Shown here one piece after another: positions 46,766 through 55,601 of a stretch of DNA of 64,000 bases; the stretch's first letter is position 1, and each line of letters begins with the position of its first letter. The notes under the pieces are model-generated. The model was not told where the DNA came from and ran no database searches. It was given only the letters and a program-made list of their open reading frames with translations. The position numbers were made by a program, and so were the translations under genes. Source of the stretch: Algicoccus sp048820935 (lineage in GTDB: Bacteria; Pseudomonadota; Gammaproteobacteria; Burkholderiales; Burkholderiaceae_B); assembly GCF_048820935.1 (NCBI RefSeq), contig NZ_JBMERD010000003.1, positions 62,001 through 126,000 on the forward strand. The letters are read 5' to 3'.

Positions 46766-46887
46766 TGTCTCATGCAGGTGAGGAGACAAGCTGCAGGGAA
46801 GACTGGCAGGAGTGGTCAAATCCCAATCGATCACAATAAGAATCGAAAAGCAAAACGGCTGACAGATGTCAGCCGTTTTGCTTTTTA
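46766..46887 (+). ncRNA. Possible small RNA gene
   Basis: A candidate transcript of roughly 120 bases would start after the CATAAT box at 46756 and end at the strong terminator. It includes a purine-rich stretch (GAGGAGACAAGCTGCAGGGAAG near 46790, given in part) that could be single-stranded. I recognise no known RNA family. The terminator could equally belong only to the SMP-30 gene. Confidence 0.3.
46849..46887. terminator. Strong bidirectional terminator
   Basis: AGCAAAACGGCTGACA (46849-46864) and TGTCAGCCGTTTTGCT (46867-46882) form a nearly perfect 15-bp stem, followed by TTTT. On the minus strand the preceding CGAAAAG gives CTTTTCG, so it may work both ways. Confidence 0.8.
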
Positions 46888-47014
46888 AAACTTCAAGCAT
46901 TTACATTTATATAAGCGCCGTGTATCTAAAGGCAACGCCAATAAGCAAATTGTCACTGAATATAACAGTGACGCAAAGACTTTGGATCTTACGCAAGGCT
47001 CTAAATAGATCGTA

Positions 47015-47581
47015 TTAGTCCGCAGAAAGCGGTGTGCGCAAACGTACTAGCAAAGCACCACCGCCACCATGATGAATGTCCGGTGTGACGTAACCCATCA
47101 CTTCGTGCATTTGTTGTAGCCAGTGGCGAACGTGTAGTTTGAGAATAGATTGGCCTGTGCGTGAGCCATAGCCTTGTCCGTGTACGACACGAATACGACG
47201 TAGATCCATGTCATAGCATTGACGCACGAACTCATAAAGTCGTGTTCGAGCTTCATCAACGGTGTAGCCATGGAGGTCGAGGCTGGCCTTGACCAGTTGG
47301 GGTTCGCGTCGCAATCGAACGAGTGCGTGGTGGGATAATCCCGATGCTCGATACTCGGTGTCATCGTTTAGATGGGCGAGATCTTCCATAAAGGCATCTG
47401 AAAGCGCAACACCAACTTTAGGTGGATGGTTTTCTGCGGCGGTCTGTCGAACGTGTGCGGTGCGCGCAGGTAACCCCCTCGGTGGATGATGCACGCGAGA
47501 GGGTGTTTGCAGCGGAATGACATCCTTCATTGCGATTTGCAATAGCTCGGTGTCTTCCTGACTCAGACCTTTGGCCACCAC
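47015..47581 (-). CDS. Smr-domain protein
   Basis: 188 residues from a GTG start; no ribosome site is visible and no ATG is available upstream, so the start is uncertain. The C-terminal 85 residues are an Smr domain with LDLHGYTVDEA, VVHGQGYGS and GGGGALLVRL. Smr domains nick or bind branched nucleic acids, or act on mRNA in ribosome rescue; the stand-alone proteobacterial form (SmrA/SmrB type) belongs here. It lies 20 bases downstream of trxB on the same strand. Confidence 0.85.
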   Translation of the reverse strand: MVAKGLSQEDTELLQIAMKDVIPLQTPSRVHHPPRGLPARTAHVRQTAAENHPPKVGVALSDAFMEDLAHLNDDTEYRASGLSHHALVRLRREPQLVKASLDLHGYTVDEARTRLYEFVRQCYDMDLRRIRVVHGQGYGSRTGQSILKLHVRHWLQQMHEVMGYVTPDIHHGGGGALLVRLRTPLSAD

Positions 47582-47601
47582 ACACGAGTCGTCAAACTGG
47601 C

Positions 47602-48561
47602 TTAGTTTGACTGATCATCCAGCCAGCGTTGTGCATCCAGTGCCGCCATACAACCGGTGCCTGCGCTAGTAATGGCTTGACGGTAGATGTTGTCTTGGAC
47701 GTCACCTGCCGCAAATACACCTTCAACGGATGTCATGGTAGCCAGACCTTTCAAGCCGCTGCGGGTGATGATGTAACCATCTTCCATGTTCAACTGACCT
47801 TGGAAGATTTCTGTGTTGGGGTTGTGTCCAATGGCAATAAATACACCGTGTACAGCCAGTTCAATGGGATCTTCACCTTTGTTGCTGCGCAAACGCACGC
47901 CGGTCACACCGGAGTCGTCACCCAGTACTTCATCGAGCTCACGGTGTAAAGCCAACTTGATGTTGCCGTTTTGGACTTTCTCATGCAGTTTGTCGATCAT
48001 GATGGGTTCGGCACGGAATTCATCGCGGCGATGCACGACGGTCACACTCTTACAAATGTTGGACAAGTAGAGCGCTTCTTCGATTGCAGTGTTACCACCA
48101 CCCACCACGACGACATCTTGATCTTTGTAGAAAAAGCCGTCACATGTGGCACAACCTGAGACTCCGCGTCCCATAAAGGCTTCTTCAGAAGGCAGACCGA
48201 GATATTTTGCAGAGGCTCCGGTCGAGATAATGAGCGCATCACACGTATACTCTTTGTCATCGTCGCCGTAAAGACGGAATGGACGACTGGAAAGATCGAC
48301 TTTATGGATGTGATCGAAGACAATGTTTGTTTCAAACCGTTCGGCATGTGCCTGAAAACGTTGCATTAATTCTGGGCCTTCGACACCATTTGGATCGGCT
48401 GGCCAGTTATCAACATCGGTTGTCGTCATCAATTGACCGCCCTGCGCCATGCCTGTGATGACGGTGGGCTTGAGGTTTGCGCGTGCAGCATAGATTGCGG
48501 CGCTGTATCCTGCGGGACCTGACCCCAGGATCAAAACTTTAGAGTGGTTTGTTTCAGACAT
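47602..48561 (-). CDS. trxB: Thioredoxin reductase
   Basis: 319 residues from the ATG at 48561. FAD loop ILGSGPAGYSAA, the redox pair in SGCATCDGFF, the NADPH loop VVGGGNTAIEEALYL, and the FAD-binding GVFAAGDVQDNIYRQAITSAGTG. It reduces thioredoxin with NADPH. It is divergent from ftsK, with only 34 bases between the starts, a pairing common in beta- and gammaproteobacteria. Confidence 0.96.
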   Translation of the reverse strand: MSETNHSKVLILGSGPAGYSAAIYAARANLKPTVITGMAQGGQLMTTTDVDNWPADPNGVEGPELMQRFQAHAERFETNIVFDHIHKVDLSSRPFRLYGDDDKEYTCDALIISTGASAKYLGLPSEEAFMGRGVSGCATCDGFFYKDQDVVVVGGGNTAIEEALYLSNICKSVTVVHRRDEFRAEPIMIDKLHEKVQNGNIKLALHRELDEVLGDDSGVTGVRLRSNKGEDPIELAVHGVFIAIGHNPNTEIFQGQLNMEDGYIITRSGLKGLATMTSVEGVFAAGDVQDNIYRQAITSAGTGCMAALDAQRWLDDQSN

Positions 48562-48595
48562 TTTATAATCCTTGAATATTTGCAGTCCTATTATA

Positions 48596-50977
48596 ATGAC
48601 CCGTATGTCAAAAACGAATGCAGCTATGTCTAAACCCGTGAGATCGTCGCGCGGCTCACGTAACGTGCGCAATGGTCCGTCGCCTTTGCAACAGAAAATT
48701 CTCGGTGTATTCCGCGAAGCTCGGTGGGTGATGTTTGCGCTGCTCGCGCTTTGGTTGACGATCGTGCTTGTGACTTGGAATCCTGCGGATCCGGGTTGGT
48801 CGCATGCGACTGGTCAAACGATTCTGAGTAATCGTGGTGGATTGCTGGGTGCTTATGTCGCAGACATCCTATTGTATTTGTTCGGCTATTCAGCTTGGCT
48901 GTTTGTTGTGTTGCTCATTCATCGGGTGGTGATGGGCTTTCGGCGATTGTTTCGTCCAGGTCATGGCGAAGAGGGCTCAGAGCTTGAACGGGTGCGTTGG
49001 GAGCACGGCATCGGTTTTGTGTTGCTGATGGCGGGTTCGCTTGGTTTAGAAGCGCTGCGATTGGGGTCTTATGGAACGGATTTACCAAGCCGCACCGAGG
49101 TGTTAAGTGGTGCAGGTGGTGTTCTGGGCCACGTATGGGCGCAATGGCTCTCTCATCTCATCGGATTTACGGGCAGTACGTTATTGCTCCTTTTCTTGAT
49201 TGTGTACGGCCTTAGTTTATTTTTTGGTTTTTCTTGGGGAATGATTTCGGAGTGGATAGGTCATCGCCTTGAAAAAATCGTACGAGGTGTACGCAACTGG
49301 TACGGTGCACGTCAAGATCGCCGTGCCGGTGAAGTGGCGAAAACGCAAAGACGTGAGCAAGTACAGGCAAAACACGAGAAGATTGTGCATGAGCAACCGG
49401 TGCGGATTGAACCTGCGGTGGCTACGATTGCCCGTTCCGAGCGAGTTATTCAAGAAAAACAGCCCACGCTGTTTCATGATGGACAGGCTGGCAATTTGCC
49501 AGAGATCGCTTTATTGGATCCTGCCAGTGAAGTGGTGGAAACAGTTTCACCTGAAACGATTGAATTTACCTCGCGGTTGATTGAGAAAAAACTATCCGAC
49601 TTTGGGGTTCAGGTGACTGTGGTGTCTGCGCAAGCGGGGCCTGTGATTACACGTTATGAGATTGAACCCGCGACGGGTGTGAAAGGCTCACAAATTGTGA
49701 ATCTTGCCAAGGATTTGGCGCGTGCACTGAGTTTGGTGACGATCCGTGTCGTCGAAACCATCCCGGGCAAAAACCTGATGGGGTTGGAGCTCCCCAATGC
49801 AAAACGACAAATTGTGCGTTTGTCTGAAATCGTCGGTTCAAAAACTTACCACGACAGTCGTTCACTCTTGACGGTGGCGCTTGGCAAAGATATTGCAGGC
49901 CATCCGGTGGTTGCTGATCTCGCAAAAATGCCGCATTTGCTGGTGGCAGGAACAACAGGCTCCGGAAAGTCTGTCGGTATCAACGCGATGATTTTGTCAC
50001 TTTTGTACAAAGCGAAACCGTCTGATACTCGCTTAATTTTAATTGATCCAAAAATGCTGGAAATGAGTGTTTATGAAGGCATTCCGCATTTGTTAGCGCC
50101 GGTTGTGACGGATATGAAGCAAGCTGCCAATGCTTTAAACTGGTGTGTGGCAGAAATGGAAAAGCGCTACCGTTTGATGAGCAAATTGGGGGTGCGTAAC
50201 CTAGCGGGTTTTAACGCTCGAATTCGTGATGCGGCTAAAAAAGACGAAACCATTCCGAATCCATTTTCTTTGACACCGGATGCACCGGAACCCTTAAAAG
50301 AGCTTCCGCATATTGTCGTTGTCATCGATGAGCTGGCTGATTTGATGATGGTCGTCGGTAAGAAAATTGAAGAGCTGATCGCAAGACTGGCACAAAAAGC
50401 CCGTGCTGCGGGTATTCACCTGATTTTGGCCACGCAACGCCCCAGTGTGGATGTGATTACCGGTTTGATTAAAGCTAATATTCCGACCCGCATTGCGTTT
50501 CAAGTGTCTTCCAAGGTGGACTCCAGAACGATTCTGGATCAAATGGGTGCGGAGTCTTTGCTGGGCCTAGGTGATATGTTGTACATGCCACCCGGTACGG
50601 CGTTTCCGAATCGCGTGCATGGTGCGTTTGTGTCTGATGATGAAGTGCACCGTGTGGTGGAAGAAATCAAACAAGACACTGAGCCTGATTATGTCGACGG
50701 TTTGTTGGAAGGCGCGATTGAAGGCGAGACTGGCGATGGGGTGGGCAGTGTCACGGGCTTCACAGACAGTGAGTCGGACCCTTTGTATGATCAGGCTGTT
50801 GCGATCATTCTTGAGCATCGCCGTGCCTCGATTTCATTGGTGCAGCGACATTTGAGAATTGGTTACAACCGTGCAGCTCGGTTGCTTGAGCAGATGGAAG
50901 CGTCCGGTCTGGTATCCGCCATGCAATCCAACGGGGTGCGAGAAATTCTCGCACCAACGCCACCCAAGGATGAGTAA
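48596..50977 (+). CDS. ftsK: DNA translocase FtsK
   Basis: 793 residues from ATG 48596; further ATGs at 48605 and 48626 are possible and no strong ribosome site decides between them. The N-terminal part has about four membrane segments (residues 35-230) that place it at the division septum. A short linker (about 230-330) follows, then the alpha-beta motor with Walker A GTTGSGKSVG and Walker B VVIDELADLMM, and a C-terminal winged gamma domain (LVQRHLRIGYNRAARLLEQMEASGLV) that reads KOPS. It pumps chromosome ends apart and activates XerCD at dif. Confidence 0.95.
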   Translation: MTRMSKTNAAMSKPVRSSRGSRNVRNGPSPLQQKILGVFREARWVMFALLALWLTIVLVTWNPADPGWSHATGQTILSNRGGLLGAYVADILLYLFGYSAWLFVVLLIHRVVMGFRRLFRPGHGEEGSELERVRWEHGIGFVLLMAGSLGLEALRLGSYGTDLPSRTEVLSGAGGVLGHVWAQWLSHLIGFTGSTLLLLFLIVYGLSLFFGFSWGMISEWIGHRLEKIVRGVRNWYGARQDRRAGEVAKTQRREQVQAKHEKIVHEQPVRIEPAVATIARSERVIQEKQPTLFHDGQAGNLPEIALLDPASEVVETVSPETIEFTSRLIEKKLSDFGVQVTVVSAQAGPVITRYEIEPATGVKGSQIVNLAKDLARALSLVTIRVVETIPGKNLMGLELPNAKRQIVRLSEIVGSKTYHDSRSLLTVALGKDIAGHPVVADLAKMPHLLVAGTTGSGKSVGINAMILSLLYKAKPSDTRLILIDPKMLEMSVYEGIPHLLAPVVTDMKQAANALNWCVAEMEKRYRLMSKLGVRNLAGFNARIRDAAKKDETIPNPFSLTPDAPEPLKELPHIVVVIDELADLMMVVGKKIEELIARLAQKARAAGIHLILATQRPSVDVITGLIKANIPTRIAFQVSSKVDSRTILDQMGAESLLGLGDMLYMPPGTAFPNRVHGAFVSDDEVHRVVEEIKQDTEPDYVDGLLEGAIEGETGDGVGSVTGFTDSESDPLYDQAVAIILEHRRASISLVQRHLRIGYNRAARLLEQMEASGLVSAMQSNGVREILAPTPPKDE

Positions 50978-51006
50978 GCAATAAACAAGACAGGAGTAGC
51001 AAACAC

Positions 51007-51708
51007 ATGGCCTTGAAGAATGAAAGCGTCCAAGCAATGACAAAGAGCGGTTTGGGCCGTAAGAGCAGGGGATTCAAGCTCAGTGGACTCAAGCGTTATG
51101 TGGCGATGCTGTGTCTGCTCATAGGCGTATCGGCTAATGCCATGGCCAATAGTGCGGCTGAAATGTTTGAGCAGTTCGTGCAAACATTTAGCGCAGCAAC
51201 GGGCGTTTTTGAGCAATCGGTTCTAGATGACAAAGGGCAAGCATCGCAAATGCAATCCGGTGAGTTTTCATTTCAACGACCTGGTAAGTTTCGCTGGAGT
51301 GTTTTAAAGCCTCATGAACAATTGATCATTTCGGATGGGCGCGTCATTCAGCAATACGATCCTGATTTAAGACAAACCACGATTCGTCAGGTTGATGCTG
51401 CTATGGGCAGTAGCCCTGCTGCTTTACTGTTTGGTGAGAAACCATTGCAGGATGCGTTTCAGCTGTCCTCATTGCCCGATGAAGGGGGCATGATCTGGTT
51501 GCGTGCAACCCCGTTTAAAGCCGATGCAGGACTGAATCGGGTTGATATTGGGATGAAAGAAGGAATCCCTGCGCAGCTATTGATCCAAGATGGATTTGGG
51601 CAAACAACGCGCATTGAATTGTCTCGGATACGCGCGCAGTCTGAATTTCCGGCTGAAACATTTGTGTTTAAGTCGCCTGTCGGCACTGATGTGATTGAGA
51701 TGCCGTGA
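51007..51708 (+). CDS. lolA: Outer-membrane lipoprotein carrier protein LolA
   Basis: 233 residues. A long signal peptide (hydrophobic 30-44, cut near ANAMA) and the LolA fold: FSAATGVFEQSV, SGEFSFQRPGKFRWSVLKPHEQLIISDG, WLRATP, and the C-terminal ETFVFKSPVGTDVI. It carries lipoproteins such as BamE across the periplasm. It follows ftsK by 29 bases and its stop overlaps the rarA start (TGATG), giving the classic ftsK-lolA-rarA operon. Confidence 0.94.
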   Translation: MALKNESVQAMTKSGLGRKSRGFKLSGLKRYVAMLCLLIGVSANAMANSAAEMFEQFVQTFSAATGVFEQSVLDDKGQASQMQSGEFSFQRPGKFRWSVLKPHEQLIISDGRVIQQYDPDLRQTTIRQVDAAMGSSPAALLFGEKPLQDAFQLSSLPDEGGMIWLRATPFKADAGLNRVDIGMKEGIPAQLLIQDGFGQTTRIELSRIRAQSEFPAETFVFKSPVGTDVIEMP

Positions 51709-53018
51709 TGGTAGACCTATTTACGACTGAGCCCAATAAGCCCTTAGCTGAGTTGCTTAGACCTAAAACGCTGGATGAGGTGGTTGGCCAGACGCACTTA
51801 CTTGGGCCGGGTAAGCCATTACGGTTAGCCTTTGAATCGGGTAAACCGCATTCCATGATCTTTTGGGGACCACCTGGCGTAGGGAAGACGACTCTGGCGC
51901 GTTTGATGGCGAGTGGTTTTGAGAGCGAGTTTATCGCTTTGTCAGCGGTGTTTTCTGGGGTGAAAGATATTCGTGCTGCCATGGAGCAAGCACAACAAAA
52001 TCTCTCACGGCAGAAACCTACGATCTTGTTTGTCGATGAGATTCATCGGTTTAACAAAGCGCAGCAAGATGCGTTGTTACCGTATGTTGAAAGTGGGCTT
52101 GTGACGTTTATTGGTGCAACCACTGAGAATCCCTCGTTTGAGGTGAACTCCGCGCTCTTGTCTAGATCGCAAGTGTATGTTCTGAAATCTTTGGAGCCCG
52201 AACAATTAAAGCAGTTGTTGCAACGTGCGCAGTCTGTCGCTTTGTCTGGTTTAGCGTTTGATGAGGTCGCGACAGAGACTGTGATTGGTTATGCCGATGG
52301 CGATGCACGGCGCTTTTTGAATCTTCTGGAACAATGTCAGACCGCCGCTGGGGTTGCGGGTGTGACGCAGATTGATGGCCCTTTTATTGAAAACGCGTTG
52401 ATGCTCAATAGCCGACGTTTTGATAAGGGTGGGGATAGCTTTTACGATCAGATTTCGGCTTTGCATAAGTCGGTCCGTGGCTCGCATCCCGATGCGGCGT
52501 TGTATTGGCTGACACGCATGCTTGATGGTGGCGCAGATGCTCGTTATTTGTCACGAAGAATTGTTCGTATGGCTTGGGAAGACATTGGTTTAGCAGACCC
52601 TAGGGCGCTGCAAATTGCCAATGATGCGGCCACGACTTATGAACGACTCGGTAGCCCTGAAGGTGAATTGGCTTTAGCGCAGGCGGTCATTTATTTGTCG
52701 ATTGCGGCTAAAAGCAATGCAGGCTACAACGCATACAATCAGGCTCGAGCGTTTGTGAAAAAAGACAAAAGTCGTGAAGTCCCTGTGCATTTGCGCAATG
52801 CACCAACCCGATTGATGAAGGAGTTGGGTCACGGGCATGCGTATCGATACGCGCATGATGAACCCAATGCTTATGCCGCAGGTGAAACCTATTTGCCGGA
52901 TGGTCTTAGTGAGCCTGAGTGGTATCAGCCTGTCCCACGTGGACTGGAAATTAAAATCGCAGACAAGCTTGCTTATTTGCGCGAACTCGATCAGGCCGCA
53001 AAACAAGATAAATCGTAG
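51708..53018 (+). CDS. rarA: Replication-associated recombination protein A (MgsA)
   Basis: 436 residues from the ATG at 51708, which overlaps the lolA stop; a GTG one codon upstream is also possible. Clamp-loader-like AAA+ ATPase: RPKTLDEVVGQTHLLG, Walker A GPPGVGKTT, Walker B ILFVDEIHRFNKAQQD, sensor 1 GATTENPSFEVN, then the C-terminal tetramerisation domain (SVRGSHPDAALYWLTRMLDGG). It works at stalled replication forks. Confidence 0.95.
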   Translation: MVDLFTTEPNKPLAELLRPKTLDEVVGQTHLLGPGKPLRLAFESGKPHSMIFWGPPGVGKTTLARLMASGFESEFIALSAVFSGVKDIRAAMEQAQQNLSRQKPTILFVDEIHRFNKAQQDALLPYVESGLVTFIGATTENPSFEVNSALLSRSQVYVLKSLEPEQLKQLLQRAQSVALSGLAFDEVATETVIGYADGDARRFLNLLEQCQTAAGVAGVTQIDGPFIENALMLNSRRFDKGGDSFYDQISALHKSVRGSHPDAALYWLTRMLDGGADARYLSRRIVRMAWEDIGLADPRALQIANDAATTYERLGSPEGELALAQAVIYLSIAAKSNAGYNAYNQARAFVKKDKSREVPVHLRNAPTRLMKELGHGHAYRYAHDEPNAYAAGETYLPDGLSEPEWYQPVPRGLEIKIADKLAYLRELDQAAKQDKS

Positions 53019-53106
53019 TGATTGGTTGTGTTCGTTTTTTTCAACGCCATCACGTAATATTGAATCTAATTTCATCTGATCGATTCTTTGTTTGTGAGGC
53101 AAGTAC

Positions 53107-54051
53107 GTGGAAACGATTTCGTCGGAAGGCCCGACATTACGACAATTAGAACTGTTTCTGACGCTGGTCGGCAGTGAGCGAATTGCCAGTGCAGGTGCTC
53201 GACTCGGTTTGACGCCATCAGCAACTAGTCATGCACTACGTGCCTTGGAGTCCGCCTTAGGGACACAAGTGATTGATCGCAATGCACCAGGGATTGAGCT
53301 GACGTATACCGGCGAGGCTATTTTGCCGCATGTGCGTGATGTTTTTGCGTCTATGCAGATTATTCGCGCTACCGCTATGGCAGGTGCGCGTTTAGAGCGT
53401 GGTTTGCTCAAGATCGGCTCACACGGTGCCAGCTCATCACTGAACGTCTTGCCACACATCCTAGAGCAGTTTAAGCAACGATATCCGGGTATTGATGTGT
53501 TTGTGACTGAACAGCGAGACTCTGAGATTGCACGTGCGCTCATAGAACGTCGCATTGAAATCGGGATTGTGGCTTTACCCAAGCCTGACCTGGACACCAT
53601 CACCTTGGCAGTGGATGAGCTACTGGCTGTGTTAGCCCCAGATCACCCCTTAGCTGAACTTGATGTGGTGCCTGTAGAGGCGTTGGCACAATACCCATTT
53701 GTGATGACGCATGCGGGTTCTCAGCCCATTATTGAACGCATGTTTGCGCAAGCGAACATCAAACCGCGTGTTGTGCATGATTTGACGCAGATTTTGTCGA
53801 TTCTAGAGTTTGTGCGCCGAGGACAAGGTGTGTCAGCGCTGGCTTCGTTGGTGTTGCCGCAAACGTATCAAGGCGTTGTCTATCGGCGCATTGAGCCGAC
53901 TTCGATCCGTAAAGTTGGCTTGGCTTGCTTAGATCAAACCCGTTTGTCACCTGTGGCGAGTGCGCTTTGGAAGCAGGTGAAGTCAGCTAGAAGTGCTGGC
54001 GCATTGCCCGATTTGCAAGAGCGCGTTGAGCAGTTGATTCGTTTGGGATAG
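53107..54051 (+). CDS. LysR-family transcriptional regulator
   Basis: 314 residues from a GTG with a weak GAGG site upstream. N-terminal helix-turn-helix (TLRQLELFLTLVGSERIASAGARLGLTPSATSHALRALE, read in parts) and a complete effector domain (GLLKIGSHGASSSLNVLPHILEQF). It is convergent with an acyl-CoA dehydrogenase gene and shares no promoter region with any metabolic gene, so its target cannot be guessed from position alone. Confidence 0.88.
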   Translation: METISSEGPTLRQLELFLTLVGSERIASAGARLGLTPSATSHALRALESALGTQVIDRNAPGIELTYTGEAILPHVRDVFASMQIIRATAMAGARLERGLLKIGSHGASSSLNVLPHILEQFKQRYPGIDVFVTEQRDSEIARALIERRIEIGIVALPKPDLDTITLAVDELLAVLAPDHPLAELDVVPVEALAQYPFVMTHAGSQPIIERMFAQANIKPRVVHDLTQILSILEFVRRGQGVSALASLVLPQTYQGVVYRRIEPTSIRKVGLACLDQTRLSPVASALWKQVKSARSAGALPDLQERVEQLIRLG

Positions 54052-54079
54052 TACTTGTCTTGGCCAGTTAAATAAAATT

Positions 54080-54110
54080 CACCCGAATCACACATCAGTG
54101 AATCCGGGTG
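54080..54110. terminator. Hairpin between the LysR gene and the acyl-CoA dehydrogenase gene
   Basis: CACCCGAATCAC (54080-54091) pairs with GTGAATCCGGGTG (54098-54110) with one bulge. It lies between the two convergent stops. Confidence 0.55.
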
Positions 54111-54190
54111 TATTGATTTCGTTTTGCGTCGTTCTACAGCTTTTTGTGTTGCGAGATGCGCCGTTTGGGCGCATCAGGCTGAATAACTGA

Positions 54191-55357
54191 TTAACGACGT
54201 GGGAAGATGCTGCGTGCAATCATGTTGAGCTGAGCTTGTGTTGTACCACCGCCAATCTGGAACATACGCACGTCACGCAACATTCGTTCTAGTGGGAGGC
54301 TAGCTGAGTATCCAGCTGCGCCAAACATTTGCAGAGAGTCACTCACGCATTCAAACGATTCATGACCCACAAAGGCTTTGGCAATCGAAGCCTCACGCAT
54401 TTCTGGCAGCATGACGTTATTGGGCAAGTGTACGGCATTGCAAGCGGCGCGGTAAATCAGCAGTCTAGCAGCATCCAGACGCATATCACCTTCGGCGGCA
54501 ATCCAAGCCAGACCCTGGAAGTCTTTCAGTTTTTGACCGGTGGCTTCACGCGTATTCATGTAGTCCACGGCCAGTTCATGAGCGCCTTGAGCCAAGCCCA
54601 GTGCCACGGCTGATGCACCCACACGCTGTGCGTTATAGCCATTCATGAGCTTTTTAAAGCCTTCTTTGGCATCACGAAGGACCAGATTGGTCAATGGAAC
54701 TTTGCAATCTGTAAAGATTAGTTCGGCTTCTGGAATGCCGCGCAAGCCCATGGCGGATTCAACATGACCAATCGCAAAGCCTGGTGTGCCTAGATCCACG
54801 AGAACGCCGCCAATGCCGTGATCTTGACCGTCGCGATCAATGATGCGTGCAAAGATCAGGTTGGTCTTTGAGATTCCTCCACCGGTAATCCAGTGCTTCA
54901 CACCGTTAATGATGTAGCCATCATCAGTTTCGCGAGCGGTTGTGGTCAGCGCCACAAGGTCTGTTCCCGCGTTGGGTTCAGTCATTCCGATGGCTGGCTT
55001 GTCACCGTCTTCCAGAACACGACGAGCCACTTCTTTTTGTTGCTCAGGTGTACCGTAGGCCATGATGGCACCCAGCGCACCCATGTTGGTTTCAACCACG
55101 ATACGCGCAGTCACACCGCAGTATTTTGCGATTTGCTCGATCACCAGCACGACATCGATCAGAGGACGCTCAGGGCCACCAAATGCTTTGGGGATGGTCA
55201 TGCCAAGCAGACCAGCTTTGCGTAAAACCTCAACGTTCTCATGCGGATATTCGTGGTTCTCGTCCCATCTGGCTGCTTTGGCAGCAAATTCTTCACGACC
55301 CAGACGGTCGGCCAGAGCGACTAATTCTTTTTGCGATTCGTTTAACTGAAAGTCCAC
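54191..55357 (-). CDS. Acyl-CoA dehydrogenase family protein with atypical active site
   Basis: 388 residues, standard length; GTG start with GGAG seven bases upstream. FAD-binding features are intact: GMTEPNAGTDL, KHWITGG, GYNAQRVGASA, LQMFGAAGYSASLPLERMLRD. At the position of the usual catalytic Glu (the E of YEGT) the sequence is IGGGTTQ, giving Gly at 370; the alternative Glu of isovaleryl- and long-chain enzymes on helix G corresponds to Gln 244. So the base must lie elsewhere (E89 or another residue is possible) or the enzyme does a different reaction. It stands alone, divergent from serS. The substrate is unknown. Confidence 0.85.
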   Translation of the reverse strand: MDFQLNESQKELVALADRLGREEFAAKAARWDENHEYPHENVEVLRKAGLLGMTIPKAFGGPERPLIDVVLVIEQIAKYCGVTARIVVETNMGALGAIMAYGTPEQQKEVARRVLEDGDKPAIGMTEPNAGTDLVALTTTARETDDGYIINGVKHWITGGGISKTNLIFARIIDRDGQDHGIGGVLVDLGTPGFAIGHVESAMGLRGIPEAELIFTDCKVPLTNLVLRDAKEGFKKLMNGYNAQRVGASAVALGLAQGAHELAVDYMNTREATGQKLKDFQGLAWIAAEGDMRLDAARLLIYRAACNAVHLPNNVMLPEMREASIAKAFVGHESFECVSDSLQMFGAAGYSASLPLERMLRDVRMFQIGGGTTQAQLNMIARSIFPRR

Positions 55358-55601
55358 AACCGTTCTCCTTACGTAGTTTGTAATGAGTTTATATTCAAGC
55401 TATTTCATAAGCAATTGAATAAAATCTCATGTCCTGGTTGAGCCAAATATTATTGGCAAGAAAGCTTTGTTGTGTCACAGACATTGACTCTGCCATCAAA
55501 AACAATCTGAACCTCACTTGTCAGGTTCAAGTCTGCCATCGATCACGCAATGCACGGCTACAATGGGGGATTCATCATTAACTTTCCAGTGCAAGGCTGA
55601 T

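Larger units (their letters stand above)
46667..47014. other. Intergenic stretch of about 350 bases with possible small RNA
   Basis: It lies between the SMP-30 gene and the Smr gene (convergent). A very strong terminator at 46849-46887 stands 180 bases after the SMP-30 stop. Before it, at 46756, CATAAT could be a -10 box. After it, GTCACTG (46952-46958) and CAGTGAC (46966-46972) form a small inverted repeat. No coding sequence with a start and ribosome site was found. Confidence 0.5.

Noticed and set aside
46883..47008. Open frame of about 38 codons after the strong terminator
   Set aside because: It has no start codon with a ribosome site and no recognisable similarity.
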